From: an uncultured Acidimicrobiales bacterium
GTDB taxonomy: Bacteria > Actinomycetota > Acidimicrobiia > Acidimicrobiales > Poriferisodalaceae
Direction of reading: 5' to 3'
Assembly: GCA_905477545.1 (NCBI GenBank)
Contig: CAJQGN010000295.1
Location: 1-33,158, forward strand
DNA length: 33,158 nt
Shown: positions 29,358 to 33,158 of the stretch, one piece after another
How positions within the stretch are numbered: position 1 is the first letter of the stretch
Layout of the letters: each line of letters starts with the position of its first letter
Position numbers and translations under genes: made by a program
Notes under the pieces: generated by a model
Database searches by the model: none
Told to the model about the DNA's origin: nothing
Seen by the model: the letters and a program-made list of their open reading frames with translations, nothing else

Positions 29358-30062
29358 ATGCCTCATCTTGTATTACTTCGTCATGGCCAAAGCGAGTGGA
29401 ACCTCGAGAATCGGTTCACTGGCTGGTACGACGTCCCATTGACCACACAAGGAACTGAAGAGGCCACTAACGCAGGACATATTCTTGCCACTGCGGGGCT
29501 TCTCCCAACAATTGTTCACACTTCGTTACAGACTCGCGCAATACACACCGCCAATCTTGCCCTTCAAAGCTTGGACCGGCTCTGGATAAAAATTAATAAG
29601 GACTGGCGTCTTAACGAACGTCATTATGGAGCTCTAACCGGATTAAACAAAGCCGAAACCGCAGCAATCTACGGCGAAGATCAGGTTCATATGTGGCGAA
29701 GAAGCTACGACGTGCCACCACCTCGAATGGAATCAAATCATGCCCACAATCCAAATTTAGATGCTCGATACCAGTCAGTTCCAGTGCATCAATTGCCGTT
29801 AACAGAATGTCTAGCTGATGTAGAAAAAAGACTTTTACCTTTTTGGCATGAAACAATCTCGTCCGATCTTCACAAAAATAAAGTAGTCCTGATCGCAGCC
29901 CATGGAAACAGTTTGAGATCTCTTGTTAAGCACCTTCAAAATATTTCAGGCGAGAAAATTGCTGACCTTAATATCCCTACAGGTATTCCAATAATTTATG
30001 ACCTAGGACAAGACTTGAAACCAACTGCTGATATCGCCGTAGAAGATAGATATTTATCCTAA
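29358..30062 (+). CDS. gpmA: 2,3-bisphosphoglycerate-dependent phosphoglycerate mutase
   Basis: LVLLRHGQSEWNLENRFTGWYDVPLTTQG, WRLNERHYGALTGLNKAE, VLIAAHGNSLRSLVKHL. Confidence 0.96.
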   Translation: MPHLVLLRHGQSEWNLENRFTGWYDVPLTTQGTEEATNAGHILATAGLLPTIVHTSLQTRAIHTANLALQSLDRLWIKINKDWRLNERHYGALTGLNKAETAAIYGEDQVHMWRRSYDVPPPRMESNHAHNPNLDARYQSVPVHQLPLTECLADVEKRLLPFWHETISSDLHKNKVVLIAAHGNSLRSLVKHLQNISGEKIADLNIPTGIPIIYDLGQDLKPTADIAVEDRYLS

Positions 30063-30063
30063 A

Positions 30064-30435
<372 letters not shown>

Positions 30436-30611
30436 TTATCTTAATCCAAAGCCGAGATTTTCGTATAATGATCTTCCAATCGTGGCTACTGCAACTCTTA
30501 CAAATACTATTCGATCATCACCTAGTCACGACTTTTTAGAACCTATTCGACAAGAAGATATACGAAAGCCTCGAAAAACTTAAGTGGGAATTCCACCGTA
30601 CTGTTAGAACG

Positions 30612-32861
30612 TTGGGCTTCGGTTCCGATAGCTTTGAGATGGTGAAGGCACGACTCAAGCCCCATCATCTCGCACTCGGTATAGGACTCGCTTTTGCGAC
30701 TGTTACGGCTCTATCAGGAGTCGCTGCATCCGTTTTTAGTTTCCACAATAAAAATGCCGTCCATCGAGAAGTCTTTGGCAATATTGACGGCAGCATCAAA
30801 CTTGCGTTTTACGCTGTCACCACTTTCCTCATAGCTTTTGCTGGCTGGAACTTCGCTCAGCGAGTGCGCAACTGGGAACGAGGCGCACCTGATCGCCGAA
30901 GCACTAACGGTAAGAACATTCGCCGGCGCCTACATGACTATCGAGCCGGTGTTTTGATGCAAACTCTACTGCGTGATCCTGCAGCTGGAGTAATGCACGC
31001 ACTTTTATATTACGGCTTTGTAGTACTTCTAGCAGTGACCACCACTCTGGAAATCGATCATCAACTTCCTGAAAGTCTTAAATTCCTTCATGGAGGTGTG
31101 TACCAAGGCTTTAGCTTTGCCGGAGACTTAGCAGGTGTAGCATTCACCGCCGGAATGGGCTGGGCAATTATCCGCCGGTATATTCAACGTCCGTACAGAA
31201 TACGCATCAAAACAAGACCTGAACATGCACTCATCCTCGGTGTCTTATTCGGACTAGGAATTAGCGGCTTTCTCGCTGAAAGCTTTCGAATAGCCCTCGA
31301 AGGCAGACCAACTTACGAACAATGGTCATTTATCGGATACCCACTGTCAGCAGCTTTCACTGGAATTGAATCATTAGCAGGTTGGCACCAAATAATGTGG
31401 GTCGGCCATGTTGTTCTATTCATGATGTTCCTGATCATGCTGCCGATTACCATGCTACGGCACATGTTTACGTCGCCATTAAACATGTACCTAAAAGACA
31501 GAGACCGTCCTAAAGGCGCTATGCGGGCACTACCCGACCTCATGGAAGCCGAAGACATCGAAACCATTGGAGCATCAGTAATCGAAGATTTTACATGGAA
31601 GCAACTACTTGACACCGATAGCTGCACCATGTGTGGAAGATGCACCGATGTATGCCCGGCTCATGCCACAGGTAAACCACTAGACCCACGCGAAATCGTG
31701 TTAAAAACGGGTGAAGTGATGGCAGCAACCGGAGAACACGGGGTTGTCTCTCCACCCATTGGCACCGACCCAGAAATTACAATTAGTGCCAACAATATTT
31801 TCGAGCGTGTTACTAACGAAGAGCTATGGTCTTGCACAACCTGCCGAGCTTGTGATGAAGCATGCCCAGTCAATATCGAAATTCTCGACAAAATATTAGA
31901 TATGCGACGCTACCTAACTTTAATGGAAAGCGATTTTCCAAATGAGTTAGGCGGGGCTTTCCGTGGTATGGAAAACAATTCAAACCCATGGAACATGAAC
32001 AACGGAGAGCGTGCAGATTGGGCGAGTAATCTCGATATCGAAGTAGCAGATCCAGACAGTCCATTCGGGCATGAATACCTCTACTGGGTCGGCTGTGCTG
32101 GGTCGTTCGACGACAAAAATCAAAAAGTCTCTGAAGCTACCGCAAACCTCTTACGCCGTGCTGGAATTGACTTTGCAATTCTTGGATCTTCCGAAATGTG
32201 CACTGGTGATAGCGCACGCCGGTCTGGTAATGAGTACCTATTTCAGATGTTAGCTGCTCAAAATATAAACACTCTTAATGAGATGGGTGTTCAAAAAATT
32301 GTTACCCAATGCCCTCACTGCTTCAATACTTTAAAGAATGAATACCCTCAGTACGGAGGAAAATGGGAAGTCATTCATCACTCACAATTCCTAGAAGATC
32401 TCGTTGAATCCGGTGCATTGGATCTGTCTTCTGCAAAATTGGAAGAACGTGTGGTTTATCATGATTCTTGCTACCTTGGCCGACACAATGATGTCTACAT
32501 GGCTCCTAGAAATGTTATTGGCAGTCTGGGTGGAGTAGAGATTGTAGAAGCTCCACGGAACGGAACAAAAGGCATGTGCTGTGGCGCCGGAGGCGCTCGA
32601 ATGTGGATGGAAGAAACAATAGGAACAAAAGTAAATGATGAAAGATCCCAAGAGCTACTCGACACGGGTGCAACTCGAATAGCTACTGCTTGTCCTTTTT
32701 GCTACATAATGATTGACGATGGAGTAAAAGCGAACGGGGTTGAAGAAGAACAGGTAAAAGTCGCTGACGTTTCTATTCATCTACTCGACGCTCTAGAACA
32801 AGCAGATCAGGTTGCACAACATGCTATTAACGAGCGGATGAATGTTCCTAGCGTCGATTAG
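30612..32861 (+). CDS. Membrane-bound (Fe-S)-binding oxidoreductase, EtfD-like/HdrD-like: N-terminal heme-b-type TM domain, two 4Fe-4S motifs, two CCG domains
   Basis: Several TM segments; CTMCGRCTDVCPAHA and CTTCRACDEACPVNIE ferredoxin motifs; CCG-type GTKGMCCGAGGARMW and CPHCF regions. TTG at 30612 is the ORF-track start; ATG at 30639 is also possible. Confidence 0.88.
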   Translation: MGFGSDSFEMVKARLKPHHLALGIGLAFATVTALSGVAASVFSFHNKNAVHREVFGNIDGSIKLAFYAVTTFLIAFAGWNFAQRVRNWERGAPDRRSTNGKNIRRRLHDYRAGVLMQTLLRDPAAGVMHALLYYGFVVLLAVTTTLEIDHQLPESLKFLHGGVYQGFSFAGDLAGVAFTAGMGWAIIRRYIQRPYRIRIKTRPEHALILGVLFGLGISGFLAESFRIALEGRPTYEQWSFIGYPLSAAFTGIESLAGWHQIMWVGHVVLFMMFLIMLPITMLRHMFTSPLNMYLKDRDRPKGAMRALPDLMEAEDIETIGASVIEDFTWKQLLDTDSCTMCGRCTDVCPAHATGKPLDPREIVLKTGEVMAATGEHGVVSPPIGTDPEITISANNIFERVTNEELWSCTTCRACDEACPVNIEILDKILDMRRYLTLMESDFPNELGGAFRGMENNSNPWNMNNGERADWASNLDIEVADPDSPFGHEYLYWVGCAGSFDDKNQKVSEATANLLRRAGIDFAILGSSEMCTGDSARRSGNEYLFQMLAAQNINTLNEMGVQKIVTQCPHCFNTLKNEYPQYGGKWEVIHHSQFLEDLVESGALDLSSAKLEERVVYHDSCYLGRHNDVYMAPRNVIGSLGGVEIVEAPRNGTKGMCCGAGGARMWMEETIGTKVNDERSQELLDTGATRIATACPFCYIMIDDGVKANGVEEEQVKVADVSIHLLDALEQADQVAQHAINERMNVPSVD

Positions 32862-32890
32862 CTAACTGCTATGCAACACTGTATAAACCT

Positions 32891-33055
32891 TTAAAAATTT
32901 TCATGATACCTACTGGCAGTAGGACCTCTCTGGCCTAAATATTTAGACCCAAGCGTTGAAGATCCATAAGGACTATCCGCTGCACTAGTCATCCTAATAA
33001 AACTAATTTGTCCAATTTTCATATTTGGATAAAGCGTCATTGGTAAATTCGCCAC
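32891..33055 (-). CDS. dcd: dCTP deaminase, C-terminal part (reading frame lost to the right of about 33055)
   Basis: Reverse-complement translation ...[54 protein letters not shown], the Dcd C-terminus. Confidence 0.85.
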   Translation of the reverse strand: MANLPMTLYPNMKIGQISFIRMTSAADSPYGSSTLGSKYLGQRGPTASRYHENF

Positions 33056-33158
33056 ATGATTGCTTCGATCCAGTTACGATGATATCTAGGCAGCCTGTAC
33101 CAGTAGGGGGGGATTATAGATTCTGCGTAGGAATAGACCATGGTAGCCAACCGAACAC

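Overview
The window looks like a chromosomal segment of an actinobacterium, possibly a marine Acidimicrobiia-like lineage; this placement is inferred from gene content only. From left to right it carries: a cytochrome-oxidase-like operon (unknown membrane protein, subunit III-like, subunit I-like) downstream of ctaB and divergent from ctaA; clpS-DUF2017; tRNA-Glu; a two-component system; an LLM-family oxidoreductase; rpmB-rpmG; an AlkZ/YcaQ-like protein; a DUF983 protein; tRNA-Asp and tRNA-Phe; a long minus-strand run purA-D-E-B-C-S-Q-L-F-M-pyrE-malic enzyme; dnaK-grpE-dnaJ-hspR; gpmA; glnB; an EtfD-like Fe-S membrane oxidoreductase; and the 3' end of dcd. The strongest unusual signal is the CoxA-like protein at 1368-3062. 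It aligns clearly with actinobacterial CtaD, but every canonical heme/CuB ligand and the E286, Tyr288 and D-channel positions I could align are substituted (H to S, H/E/Y to A/Q/F, HH to NF, HxH to QxS, D to N). The adjacent CoxC-like protein has lost its signature motifs in the same way. This suggests a non-catalytic heme-copper-oxidase-derived membrane complex. Other points of interest are a palindromic HAIR-like operator overlapping the dnaK promoter, a structured gap inside the pur operon, a T54A tRNA-Phe, and apparent sequence corruption of dcd at the right edge. I saw no CRISPR array, mobile element, prophage or rRNA gene.
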